From an uncultured bacterium (GTDB lineage: Bacteria; Cyanobacteriota; Vampirovibrionia; Gastranaerophilales; Gastranaerophilaceae), in NCBI GenBank assembly GCA_949296245.1, contig CASFNW010000003.1:1-64000 (forward strand): DNA of 64,000 nucleotides, read 5' to 3'. The position numbers and the translations under genes were made by a program. Within the stretch, counting starts at the first letter, position 1; each line of letters begins with the position of its first letter. Of this stretch, positions 7,750 to 15,412 are shown one piece after another. A model generated the notes under the pieces. It made no database searches and was not told where the DNA came from. It saw only the letters and a program-made list of their open reading frames with translations.

Positions 7750-8814
7750 ATGGATAACGAGTTAAAAAAAGTTCTTATATTACGCCTCAGTGCACTGGGA
7801 GACACAATCCACACACTTCCTGCTGCGTATGCAATAAAAAGGTCGTTTCCCGACTGCAAAATAGGATGGGTTGTAGAAGACAAAGCACAGCTTTTTATAA
7901 AAGATAACCCACTGATTGATAAATGCTATGTATTGCCTAAAAAGGAGTGGAATAAACGCGGAATAATTTCTCTAAAAAACATTAAAGAATTTAAAGATAT
8001 TGTAGATTCTATTAATGAGGAACATTATGACGCAGTTCTTGATACCCAGCAGCTTTTTAAAAGTGCCTCTATACTTCCGTTTTTAAATATAAAAAGAAAG
8101 ATTACGCTAACTGGCGGCAGGGAGTTTTACTGGTTGTTTTCAAATGAGATATACCCCCAATCTCACAAGCTGTTTGATCCTGAGTATCACGTAGTAAAAA
8201 GGAATCTCGAATTTGCAGCTCATCTCGGTGCGGATACGTCTGAAATAAAGTTTGTTTTAAAAGATTCATCAAAACAGGTCAAAGAAAAAATTGATAAACT
8301 GCTTGAAGGTGTTGATAAAACAAAAAAAATTATAGCAGTTTCACCGGCAACTACCTGGAAAAACAAGCACTGGCATGAGCCCTACTGGTCGAAAATTGTT
8401 GATTATTATAAAGACAAAGTCAACATTATATTTACAGGCATGGAATCTGATAATGCACTTATAAAAAGAATATTAGAGAAAACTACCTGCACAAACAGTA
8501 TAAATCTTGCAGGTAAAACCAATCTCGAAGAACTCGCAGAGTTGTTCAGACGCTGTGACATTGTAATTTCACCCGATTCAGGAAGTGCTCATATAGCCTG
8601 GGCTGTTTCAAAACCTGCAATAATAACTTTATTCAGTGCTACAGCGGAGAAAAGAAGTGCACCCTTCGGCGACAATTGTTATGTACTTGCTCCTGAATTA
8701 GGCTGTCGTCCTTGTCTTAAAAAGAATTGCAGACTTAAAACGGATAAAAACAAATGCTGTAAGCTGATAAAGCCGGAACAACTAATATCTCTTATTGACA
8801 AAATTTTGTTATAA
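7750..8814 (+). CDS. glycosyltransferase family 9 (heptosyltransferase-like)
   Basis: This is a 354-residue member of the GT9/WaaC-WaaF family, which adds heptose or another sugar from a nucleotide donor to the lipopolysaccharide core. The N-terminal motif VLILRLSALGDTIHTLPAA and the C-terminal donor site around DIVISPDSGSAHIAWA are diagnostic. Two Cys clusters near the end (GCRPCLKKNCRLK...CC) follow the pattern seen in many WaaF-like enzymes. I start at ATG 7750, seven residues before the core motif; an in-frame ATG at 7669 would add 27 residues with no family match. Neither start has a clear Shine-Dalgarno sequence. The presence of this enzyme supports an LPS-type outer membrane. Confidence 0.88.
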   Translation: MDNELKKVLILRLSALGDTIHTLPAAYAIKRSFPDCKIGWVVEDKAQLFIKDNPLIDKCYVLPKKEWNKRGIISLKNIKEFKDIVDSINEEHYDAVLDTQQLFKSASILPFLNIKRKITLTGGREFYWLFSNEIYPQSHKLFDPEYHVVKRNLEFAAHLGADTSEIKFVLKDSSKQVKEKIDKLLEGVDKTKKIIAVSPATTWKNKHWHEPYWSKIVDYYKDKVNIIFTGMESDNALIKRILEKTTCTNSINLAGKTNLEELAELFRRCDIVISPDSGSAHIAWAVSKPAIITLFSATAEKRSAPFGDNCYVLAPELGCRPCLKKNCRLKTDKNKCCKLIKPEQLISLIDKILL

Positions 8815-9166
8815 GGTGACTTAGATAGAATTTTTATTAGATATTCTAAAATCAATAATAATGTCCTTTCTGTATTTTGTATATTGATAATATTTATTAT
8901 TTAAATAACAATCTGTCATCCTGAGGGTGAAACCCGAAGGATCTTTTATTGTTTTATATTCTTCAGTCATTTCACTCCTTCAGAATGACGGTTTTTAAAA
9001 TGCAGGTGGTACGGGGCGGCACGCCCCTGTTGTAAGCTTGGTTAGAAACAGTTGTGTTTTTTAGTGAATTTTGCCAGACACTGTGGATGCAAATCTTTGA
9101 TAATTTTTTATAAAAAATGAACATTTTTATTTTTGATTCGTTATAGTATATGTAAGGAATAAAAAA
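8815..9166. other. intergenic stretch with GTCATYCTGA-type inverted repeat and GC hairpin
   Basis: There is no credible gene in this stretch of about 350 bases. At 8909-8995 it carries a repeat bounded by CTGTCATCCTGA and TCAGAATGACGG, inverted copies of the GTCATTCTGA word also found at 60980-61065. At 9013-9027 there is a GC-rich hairpin, GGGGCG-GCA-CGCCCC. The last 60 bases are AT-rich and probably hold the promoter of the sigma operon, with a TATAGT box near 9142. Confidence 0.6.
8909..8995. repeat. dispersed GTCATTCTGA-type repeat
   Basis: Terminal inverted words CTGTCATCCTGA (left) and TCAGAATGACGG (right) enclose about 60 bases with further partial complementarity (CCTGAGGG, CCGAAGGATC). 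The preceding word AATCTGTCAT also precedes the copy at 61051. Repeats of this kind are widespread, non-coding and usually untranslated. Confidence 0.6.
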
Positions 9167-9523
9167 ATGAAAGAAAACAACACAACAAACTGTAACGGAT
9201 ACGAAGCAATGTTCACTTTCTTGGGTGACGAGGATTTTCAAAAACACCTTGAAACTTGTGAAGAATGTGCAGCAGAGCATGCAAAAATGCAAAGGGTATC
9301 AGAACTTATACAGGAAGCTAAACCATATATAAAGCAAAAGAAAAAACAATGGAAGGTTCTGGCTACTGCAGCAGTATTTTTTGCAGCGGTTTTTGCAACA
9401 CTGAGCGTTCCTTTGTGTATGGTAGGGGTTGATGTATATGACAATGTCGTTGCACAAAATACCTATGATGCTCAAGAACTCGGACTTCCTGTAGACGAAT
9501 ACGGCTTTTTATATATAGAATAG
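9167..9523 (+). CDS. putative membrane anti-sigma factor (zinc-finger type)
   Basis: This is a 118-residue single-pass protein. The N-terminal half contains HLETCEECAAEH, matching the H-x3-C-x2-C core of zinc-binding anti-sigma domains. Residues about 62-84 (VLATAAVFFAAVFATLSVPL) form a membrane helix, leaving a short extracytoplasmic tail. The gene sits four bases before an ECF sigma factor, which it most likely sequesters at the membrane. Most ECF operons place the sigma gene first; here the order is reversed. Membership of the family is inferred from motif plus context, since the domain is short. Confidence 0.75.
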   Translation: MKENNTTNCNGYEAMFTFLGDEDFQKHLETCEECAAEHAKMQRVSELIQEAKPYIKQKKKQWKVLATAAVFFAAVFATLSVPLCMVGVDVYDNVVAQNTYDAQELGLPVDEYGFLYIE

Positions 9524-9527
9524 AAAT

Positions 9528-10025
9528 ATGGATATAAAAACAATAATTAAAAATCACGGTTCTACCGTGAGGCATATCATAAAACGTATTACAAATGAAC
9601 AAAACGAAGACCTTGAACAGGTGGTCTACACAAAGGTATGGAAAAATGCAGAAAAGTATCAGGAAAAAGGTACTTTTAACGCATGGATAAGAACAATCAG
9701 CGCTAACTTATCCAAGGATTACTTAAAATCTTCACAAAAAAAAATGTCTGATAATTCCACTGGAGACGAAACTGTTCTTTCTCTCGTGCAGGATTCAAAA
9801 GACACACCGGAATCTCTTTTGTTAAAAAGAGAACGCCAAAAAATGATTTCTGAAGCTATTAACAATCTAAAACCTAAATTCAGAGAAGTAATTATGCTAT
9901 ATGAAATCGAAAACCAGTCGTACGAAGAAATTTCACATAAATTAAAATGTCCTATAGGTACTGTAAAATCTCGTTTATACAATGCAAAAAAAGAACTGGC
10001 GACTGCCCTGCAGGAGCTTATGTAG
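9528..10025 (+). CDS. ECF-type RNA polymerase sigma factor
   Basis: This is a 165-residue extracytoplasmic-function sigma factor. Region 2 runs through EDLEQVVYTKVWKNAEKY and FNAWIRTISANLSKDYL, contacting polymerase and the -10 element. Region 4 is INNLKPKFREVIMLYEIENQ followed by the helix-turn-helix YEEISHKLKCPIGTVKSRL. Length fits the family. It is translationally linked to the putative anti-sigma gene (four-base gap) and followed within 15 bases by a Spy-like periplasmic gene, suggesting an envelope-stress regulon that includes its own operon. No promoter consensus for it could be derived from the window. Confidence 0.93.
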   Translation: MDIKTIIKNHGSTVRHIIKRITNEQNEDLEQVVYTKVWKNAEKYQEKGTFNAWIRTISANLSKDYLKSSQKKMSDNSTGDETVLSLVQDSKDTPESLLLKRERQKMISEAINNLKPKFREVIMLYEIENQSYEEISHKLKCPIGTVKSRLYNAKKELATALQELM

Positions 10026-10039
10026 AAAGGATATTAATT

Positions 10040-10591
10040 ATGAAAAAATCACTTTTAATTGCAGGTATTGCTGCAGCTGTTATGATGTCTTCTTCATTGA
10101 CTTATGCTGCCACAACAACACAAACTGATACAAAGACACAGCCTACATGTCAAAAACAATTGCCTTCAAAGAATTGCAAAGATTTTAAAGGTAAAAAACA
10201 TGCTAAAGCTCAAAGACCAAATCTTGATGATCGTTTAAAATTAACAGAAGAACAAAAAAAGCAGGCTCATGAAATCAGAATGCAGGGTCATGAAAAGATG
10301 AAACCGGTCTTTGAACAAATGAAGGCTAAAAAAGCAGAAATCAAAAAAATAGCAGATAGTAATCTTTCTCAAGCTGAAAAAGAGAAACAAATTGCTCCTT
10401 TAAAAAATGATTTAAGAGAACTTAAAAAACAAGCCAGAGAAATTCGTATGGAAAATACCAAAGAATTTGAAGCTATCCTGACGCCCGAACAAAAAGCAGA
10501 ATTTGTGAAAATTAAACAGGAAGCAAGAGAAAATGCAAGAAAACATCATCAAATGAAAAGACAAAATAAACCTTGCCCTGTTAAAAAATAA
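10040..10591 (+). CDS. Spy/CpxP-like periplasmic protein (LTXXQ family)
   Basis: The product is a 183-residue exported protein. A signal peptide (KKSLLIAGIAAAVMMSSSLTYA) is followed by a highly charged all-helical region containing two LTxxQ motifs, LTEEQKKQ and LTPEQKAE. These mark the Spy/CpxP family of periplasmic chaperones and stress sensors. The tail is Lys- and His-rich. The start is ATG 10040, with AAAGGA upstream; earlier in-frame codons belong to the overlapping sigma gene. Being third in an ECF operon, it may feed back on the sigma/anti-sigma pair as CpxP does on CpxA, which is inference. Confidence 0.86.
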   Translation: MKKSLLIAGIAAAVMMSSSLTYAATTTQTDTKTQPTCQKQLPSKNCKDFKGKKHAKAQRPNLDDRLKLTEEQKKQAHEIRMQGHEKMKPVFEQMKAKKAEIKKIADSNLSQAEKEKQIAPLKNDLRELKKQAREIRMENTKEFEAILTPEQKAEFVKIKQEARENARKHHQMKRQNKPCPVKK

Positions 10592-10606
10592 TCAAAATAT
10601 TATAAC

Positions 10607-10638
10607 AAAAATGCCCCGCTTAAAACGGGGCATTTTTC
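10607..10638 (+). terminator. rho-independent terminator of the ECF operon
   Basis: A perfect 12-bp stem AAAAATGCCCCG/CGGGGCATTTTT with a seven-base loop lies 15 bases after the Spy-like stop codon and ends in a T-run. Confidence 0.95.
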
Positions 10639-10697
10639 ATGAATATTTATTTGTTACATACGTGATTTAATTTTTTATATAGGGTAAAATTTTTAAT

Positions 10698-11864
10698 ATG
10701 AAAAAGATTGTTTCTTACATATTATTATTAACTGTTTCTTTTTTTTATACGGCGATTGATATTGCTGCATACAGTGCGATAAATCCTGTACAAGAAGCTG
10801 CAGATAATGCGCTAAATTCAGATGATGTATTCAAAGGACGTGCCGAAATCAATGATAAGCTGGAGAAAGAGAATAAAGAACTTTTTACGGGAGAAATTGA
10901 CCAGCTTGATACAAAAGATGTTATAAAAATGACTGTATCCCAGGTGCTGACGTCAGGTATAACAGAAGAAGGCGATGAATTTTTTGCTGAAATCACAAGT
11001 GAGGTAGAAGGAGATAAAGGTGTTATTCTTCCTGCCGGAACTATAGCTCATGGAAGTGTAAGAGAAATTCAGGAATCTAAAAGATTCGGGCGTGATGCCT
11101 GGATAGAGGTAAATTTTGATTATCTTATTACTCCTGACGGCAGAGAAATTCCTATCGAAGGCAAAATGAGTACAAAAATGAATCCTGTTGTCGGAACATC
11201 TAAGATGATAGCCAAAAGTGCAGGCTATACAGCAGCAGGCGGTGTTGTAGGAGGATTCCTTGCTTTGAATCTGTTTGGGCTTCCTGCTGCAGTCGCAAGT
11301 CAGGGATATACTCTGGCAGGCGGGGCTGCTCTTGGCGGTGCAGTCGGGCTTGGTATGGCTCTGTATAAAAAAGGAAAAGATGTTTTAATCTCACCCGGGG
11401 ATGAAATAAGAGTTAAAGTAACAAAAGAACTTGATCTTCCCGTATTTAAAAATGAAGCATTAAAGCAGGAAGAATTTACCTGTGACGGATTAAATGTGAA
11501 AATTACAAATATAAATTTTGAAGAAGATCCGTTTGGCGAACTAAATACAATAACAATAGCTCTTGTTATTACAAATCTGACGGATAAATATTTTACGGGG
11601 TTTGATATTTCACTCGTAAACGATTTAAATGCTTCTTTTTATCCGTCGGTTTTTGGGGATACAACAATAATGTTTTCTAAAATTAAACCGGGTGACAGAA
11701 CTGCCGGCAGAATTTCTTTTTCCGTAGATAATATAAAAAGAAAACACTGGCTTGTTTTTTATGACAGAATGCAAAGAAAACAGATAGCAAAATTATCTAT
11801 AGATAATGCATATAAAGAAATTCAAGCAAAAAAGAAAAAATCAAAGAAAAAGAAAAAAGCATAA
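10698..11864 (+). CDS. exported protein with Gly-zipper segment, unknown
   Basis: This 388-residue protein has an N-terminal signal sequence (KKIVSYILLLTVSFFYTAI). Residues about 100-165 contain VILPAGTIAHGSVREIQ and IEVNFDYLITPDGREIPI. This pattern, an 'inducible tone' of small beta-strands, resembles the beta-barrel of VirB10/TrbI-type proteins. It also occurs in the protein at 45133-46185. A glycine/alanine-rich hydrophobic stretch (residues about 172-225) could insert into a membrane. A second beta-rich domain follows, and the C-terminus is a lysine-rich tail. It is monocistronic between two terminators. The VirB10 comparison is from motif memory only, and function is unknown. Confidence 0.75.
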   Translation: MKKIVSYILLLTVSFFYTAIDIAAYSAINPVQEAADNALNSDDVFKGRAEINDKLEKENKELFTGEIDQLDTKDVIKMTVSQVLTSGITEEGDEFFAEITSEVEGDKGVILPAGTIAHGSVREIQESKRFGRDAWIEVNFDYLITPDGREIPIEGKMSTKMNPVVGTSKMIAKSAGYTAAGGVVGGFLALNLFGLPAAVASQGYTLAGGAALGGAVGLGMALYKKGKDVLISPGDEIRVKVTKELDLPVFKNEALKQEEFTCDGLNVKITNINFEEDPFGELNTITIALVITNLTDKYFTGFDISLVNDLNASFYPSVFGDTTIMFSKIKPGDRTAGRISFSVDNIKRKHWLVFYDRMQRKQIAKLSIDNAYKEIQAKKKKSKKKKKA

Positions 11865-11905
11865 TTTTTAATTAAATCGGGTATTAAAAAATAAAGGATA
11901 ATAAG

Positions 11906-12658
11906 ATGAAAAATTTTTCTTTAAAGATTAAAGCGTTCACTCTCTCCGAAATGGTAATTGCTCTAGGTATTATCGCTGTAATTGCTGCAATGACAATACC
12001 TTCTGTTGTGTATAACGTAAATAATAGAGCTAATTCAGCTTTATTAAAAAAAGCTGTAGTTAAACTCAATGATGTAGTGGAATTATCTATGTCAGAATCC
12101 AGATTCCAGCCATATCCAAAATGTTTTTATAACAGGAAAGACCCAACGGTTACAGATTTTACTCAGTGTAAAGAACTATATACTTTTATAAAAGAAAATT
12201 TAAGAACAACAAAAATTTGTGATACAAACGGACTATCAGAAGGCTGTATACCACAGTATAAAGGTAAGGATACCGTCTTTAAAGAAAATAACCCTGAGCC
12301 TCCGGCGGATGCAACTCAAGAAGAAAAAGATAAATATCAGGAAGGTTTGGAGGCGTCAACAGCTGGATGTATTGGGTGGTCATACGATAGTCTTAAGACA
12401 AAAACTGCAATTGTTACCTCAGACGGTATTACTCTAATTCCATATAGAAACGATTTTAGCGAGTGGCCTTTATTGGCAGTTGATGTAAATGGTAAAAAAG
12501 CACCTAACCGTTTTGGTTATGATGTCTTTTTCGTTCAGCTATACGGTGGTGCCGGTGAAATTCCAAGTTTTGATGCCCCGGTTTATTGTGAATACATAGA
12601 AAAAGGCGGATATACAACACAGGAAATGATGAACTTTACTAAAGAAAGATTCGAATAG
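11906..12658 (+). CDS. type IV prepilin-like protein
   Basis: This 250-residue protein carries a class III (prepilin) leader. After a basic leader the sequence KAFTLSEMVIALG follows, with predicted cleavage between A and F, glutamate at +5 and a hydrophobic helix to about residue 34. Such proteins are pseudopilins or minor pilins processed by PilD and assembled by type IV pilus or type II secretion machinery. The globular part contains six or more cysteines (KCFYNRKD, QCKELY, CDTNGLSEGC, GCIGW, YCEYI), suggesting disulfides in the periplasm. The position -1 residue is Ala, not the usual Gly. No pilus assembly genes are adjacent; the PilB-like gene is 8 kb away. Confidence 0.88.
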   Translation: MKNFSLKIKAFTLSEMVIALGIIAVIAAMTIPSVVYNVNNRANSALLKKAVVKLNDVVELSMSESRFQPYPKCFYNRKDPTVTDFTQCKELYTFIKENLRTTKICDTNGLSEGCIPQYKGKDTVFKENNPEPPADATQEEKDKYQEGLEASTAGCIGWSYDSLKTKTAIVTSDGITLIPYRNDFSEWPLLAVDVNGKKAPNRFGYDVFFVQLYGGAGEIPSFDAPVYCEYIEKGGYTTQEMMNFTKERFE

Positions 12659-12665
12659 TTAATGA

Positions 12666-12697
12666 ATAAAAGCCGGCATAATAGAGCCGGCTTTTAT
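12666..12697. terminator. bidirectional terminator
   Basis: The stem ATAAAAGCCGGC/GCCGGCTTTTAT with an eight-base loop lies between the convergent prepilin gene and the TIGR02757 gene and has A/T tracts on both sides. Confidence 0.9.
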
Positions 12698-12705
12698 TTT
12701 AAAAA

Positions 12706-13464
12706 TTAATTGTTTACACCGTATCCAAACATTGCAAAATCATATTTTACAGGATCGTCATAATCAAACTCCCTTAGCTTTTTTGTGAGTTCTATCACAG
12801 CATTATAATCATTCTGGTTTCTTGCAAGAAGATTTAATTCCCGTGAAATTTTTGCTACATGTACATCTAACGGTATCAAAAGTTCTGATTTTGACATAAA
12901 GTTCCAGATACCTAAATCAACTTTACCATCACGTATCATCCATCTTAAAAACATATTCAAACGCTTACAGGCGCTTTTTTTAGCCGGATTTGGCAACAGA
13001 TGGTAAAACCCTTTTGTTACAGGAAGCGTAACTCTTGCGTAAAAATAATCAACTGCTGTTTGCAGCATTCCTGAGACTTTTTCGGTATTTTTCCATCCGT
13101 ATTCAAACAACGATTCCAGTGATTCTCCCGAGTTGTATAAAGATTGCAATATCAGTACAATTTGCTTTATATCAATGCCTACAGAAAATCTATAATCAAA
13201 ATCATCAAGATCGTTTTTGTCTATATTGAATGTTTTTATAAACTCATATGGTTGATTATTCATTTTTTCAAAAAGTATATTTAATTTTTTTATAAAAACT
13301 TCTCTTTTCCCGTATGCGAATATTGCTGCCAAAAAACCTGCTATTTCAATATCTTTTTTGTCATTATATCTGTGTGAAAATTGGATAGGATCATCTTTTA
13401 TGAAATCAGGCGTTTCGTATGTTTCTACAAGCATATCCATATATTCTTTTGTGTTTATGTTCAT
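12706..13464 (-). CDS. TIGR02757 (DUF2400) family protein
   Basis: A 252-residue protein recognised as TIGR02757 by DPIQFSHRYNDKKDIEIAG near the N-terminus, LLPNPAKKSACKRLNMFLRW and IPLDVHVAKISRELNLL, with the family-typical ending DPVKYDFAMFGYG. The fold is related to helix-hairpin-helix DNA glycosylases (the PLDVHV segment resembles the catalytic loop), but biochemical function is not established. The start ATG follows directly on the tadA stop codon, so both are read from one message, the shared theme being nucleobase chemistry. Confidence 0.9.
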   Translation of the reverse strand: MNINTKEYMDMLVETYETPDFIKDDPIQFSHRYNDKKDIEIAGFLAAIFAYGKREVFIKKLNILFEKMNNQPYEFIKTFNIDKNDLDDFDYRFSVGIDIKQIVLILQSLYNSGESLESLFEYGWKNTEKVSGMLQTAVDYFYARVTLPVTKGFYHLLPNPAKKSACKRLNMFLRWMIRDGKVDLGIWNFMSKSELLIPLDVHVAKISRELNLLARNQNDYNAVIELTKKLREFDYDDPVKYDFAMFGYGVNN

Positions 13465-13902
13465 TTAATCCTCTCTTAGCAATTTGAAATAATTGTCCAG
13501 AATTGTTTTGCACTCCAACTCCATTATACCCCCTTTATATTTCAGATTCGAGTTTGCAAGGTAAATAATATTGGGGTTAGTGCTTATTGCTCCGTATATG
13601 GTGTCATATGCTCCAAAATAGAGATTTTTTATTCTGGCTTGCAAAATTGCCCACATACACATAGGACATGGTTCAAGTGTTACATACAAATCACAATCGT
13701 CCAATCTCCAGTTCTTAAGCAGTTGCGATGCTCTTTTTATTGCAAGTATTTCTGCGTGTGCAGTAACATCATTATCCGCCTCTTTTTGATTATGAGCAGA
13801 TGATAAAACAATATTATTTTTTACAATAACAGCTCCTATAGGGATGTCTTTGCCTGAAAGATTCGCTGTTTCTATCGCTTTGTGCATAAATTTATGGTTC
13901 AT
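13465..13902 (-). CDS. tadA: tRNA adenosine(34) deaminase
   Basis: This 145-residue zinc deaminase has H49-A-E51 (AHAEILAIKRA) and P78-C79-P-M-C82 (LEPCPMCMWAI), the metal and catalytic residues of the CDA fold. TadA converts A34 to inosine in tRNA-Arg(ACG). The segment RIKNLYFGAYDTIYGA fits TadA better than guanine deaminase. Length is at the short end of the family. It is first in a two-gene operon with the TIGR02757 gene. A guanine or cytosine deaminase remains possible without an alignment. Confidence 0.86.
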   Translation of the reverse strand: MNHKFMHKAIETANLSGKDIPIGAVIVKNNIVLSSAHNQKEADNDVTAHAEILAIKRASQLLKNWRLDDCDLYVTLEPCPMCMWAILQARIKNLYFGAYDTIYGAISTNPNIIYLANSNLKYKGGIMELECKTILDNYFKLLRED

Positions 13903-13988
13903 ATAAATTTAAATATATTACAAAATATTACAAAAATTGTATTTTTTTTAGCTTTTTTGTAATATTTCTTCACAAAAAGCTTGCATTT

Positions 13989-14019
13989 GTATATACTAAG
14001 TGATATATTAAGTATATAC
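13989..14019. promoter_or_regulatory. paired GTATATAC palindromes upstream of the sigma gene
   Basis: Two perfect eight-base palindromes GTATATAC at 13989-13996 and 14012-14019 are 23 bases apart, about two helical turns, in the 265-base gap between tadA and the sigma-70 gene. The same word occurs in pairs before the genes at 34202 (minus) and 63366 (plus). They could be operators or promoter elements. Confidence 0.5.
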
Positions 14020-14167
14020 ATAAGTTGTGCAAATTTTTTGTTTTGTTCCCGTTAGCCCGCTTTATTTATCAGCAAAATTATGCAGATAGATATTTCTATA
14101 CTGTGCAATTTTTCTGCGAAAAATTATTGTATAAATTAGGATATTTAAATAAATTAGGAGTAAGTGT

Positions 14168-15088
14168 ATGTCAAAATCTTCAGTCTCACAAAAAACAGTA
14201 TTAACAAAACCTCATTCCAACAATGTTGTGCCGGCATCTGTATCAGATGATACATTAAATTTCTACATCAGAAAGATTTCTTCTTATCCTGTGCTATCGG
14301 CAGAAGAAGAAAAAGAAACAGCTAAAATTGCTCATGAAGGAGATGTCCTTCAATCATTGGAAGCAAAACAGAAACTGGTTAAATCAAATCTTAAACTTGT
14401 TGTAAATATTGCAAGAAAAACTGTCCAGGTTTCCCATCTTCCGATGATTGATCTTATTCAGGAGGGCAATCTTGGGCTTATGGTTGCTGTGGAAAAATTT
14501 GATTATAAACTTGGTTATCGTTTTTCCACATACGCTGCATGGTGGATTAAGCAGGCTATATTCAAGGCAATATCAGAACAATCACACTGTGTTAAAATCC
14601 CTGTTTATATACAGGAAACTCTTTCAAAATTTTCCAAGGTTAAAGCATCTCTGGAGCAAAAATATAATGCTCAGGTTCGTAATGAAGATGTTGCAAAACA
14701 AATGAATATTTCTGCAGAAAAAATAGATGCATTTCTAGGTGCATATACAAAGTCTATTTCTATGGATTCTGCTTACGAACTAAATTCCGGTAATGAAGTT
14801 ATTCTGTCTGATATTATCGAAGATCCAAATGCTGCAGTTGCTGCAGATGTTGAGTACGAAAATCTAAAAAAAGATATTGAAACAGTTGTATCCCAGCTCA
14901 AAGAACGAGAACAGGCAGTTGTTCGTATGCGATTCGGACTTGGCGAATTTGGCAGACGTACACTTGAAGAAATAGGTAAAATCTACGGAGTAACAAAAGA
15001 ATGTATCAGGCAGACTGAAAACAGAGCATTAAAAAAGCTCAGAGAAATGACTGATACAAATTGCCTGCTGACTTCATATCTGTATTAA
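14168..15088 (+). CDS. sigma-70 family factor, group 2-like
   Basis: This 306-residue sigma factor has regions 1.2 (DTLNFYIRKISSYPVLSAEEE), 2 (LVKSNLKLVVNIARK, DLIQEGNLGLMVAVEKFDY, RFSTYAAWWIKQAI), 3 and 4 (EIGKIYGVTKECIRQTENRALKKLR). Region 1.1 is absent and the protein is shorter than a primary RpoD, so it is likely an alternative (group 2) factor recognising near-consensus promoters. The start has a strong AGGAG site. A long AT-rich leader with two GTATATAC palindromes precedes it. A terminator follows 30 bases after the stop. Confidence 0.93.
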   Translation: MSKSSVSQKTVLTKPHSNNVVPASVSDDTLNFYIRKISSYPVLSAEEEKETAKIAHEGDVLQSLEAKQKLVKSNLKLVVNIARKTVQVSHLPMIDLIQEGNLGLMVAVEKFDYKLGYRFSTYAAWWIKQAIFKAISEQSHCVKIPVYIQETLSKFSKVKASLEQKYNAQVRNEDVAKQMNISAEKIDAFLGAYTKSISMDSAYELNSGNEVILSDIIEDPNAAVAADVEYENLKKDIETVVSQLKEREQAVVRMRFGLGEFGRRTLEEIGKIYGVTKECIRQTENRALKKLREMTDTNCLLTSYLY

Positions 15089-15118
15089 TTATTCACTACA
15101 AACATAGACATATACCAT

Positions 15119-15141
15119 ACGCCCTGTTTAGGGCGTTTTTT
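15119..15141 (+). terminator. rho-independent terminator
   Basis: Stem ACGCCCT/AGGGCGT with loop GTTT followed by a T-run, 30 bases downstream of the sigma-70 gene. It ends two bases before the stop of the convergent HicB-like gene and may limit read-through from both sides. Confidence 0.9.
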
Positions 15142-15142
15142 A

Positions 15143-15412
15143 TTACGGGCAGATACTTTCCCAGTCAATATCATCTTCATCATCTTCACCGGGCTCTGGT
15201 ATTCTTTCTCCGTCTTCCAGCATAATTTGGAGCATTAATTTAAGCTGATTTTTGTAATTTGCAAGTGCTATTTCTCTTGTTTTGGCACAAAATGCAAAGC
15301 TCGGAAATTCTTTTATTTCGATATAGTGGTAAGGATTCCCGTTAAAGTCTAAGTCTGTACCTTCAATAAGAGTCCAATCCAAATTTAAATAGTAATCTAA
15401 ATCTTTATCCAT
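15143..15412 (-). CDS. HicB-like antitoxin-fold protein without HicA
   Basis: An 89-residue acidic protein. The stretch YHYIEIKEFPSFAFCAKTRE followed by ALANYKNQLKLMLQIMLEDGE and IPEP follows the HicB partial-RNase H fold pattern (a strand pair, then a long helix ending in EDG..IPEP). The C-terminus is a run of acidic residues (EDDEDDIDWE). No HicA-type double-stranded RNA-binding toxin lies beside it; the gene is the last of the PurD-IF-2 operon and overlaps the GerMN gene by eight bases. It may be a solitary HicB-fold regulator. Family call is from pattern only. Confidence 0.65.
   Translation of the reverse strand: MDKDLDYYLNLDWTLIEGTDLDFNGNPYHYIEIKEFPSFAFCAKTREIALANYKNQLKLMLQIMLEDGERIPEPGEDDEDDIDWESICP

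Noticed and set aside
8972-9292. 106-residue minus-strand frame
   Set aside because: Runs across the GTCATTCTGA repeat and the start of the putative anti-sigma gene; no support.
14168-15088. Primary sigma factor RpoD
   Set aside because: Region 1.1 is missing and length is only 306 residues; treated as an alternative factor.
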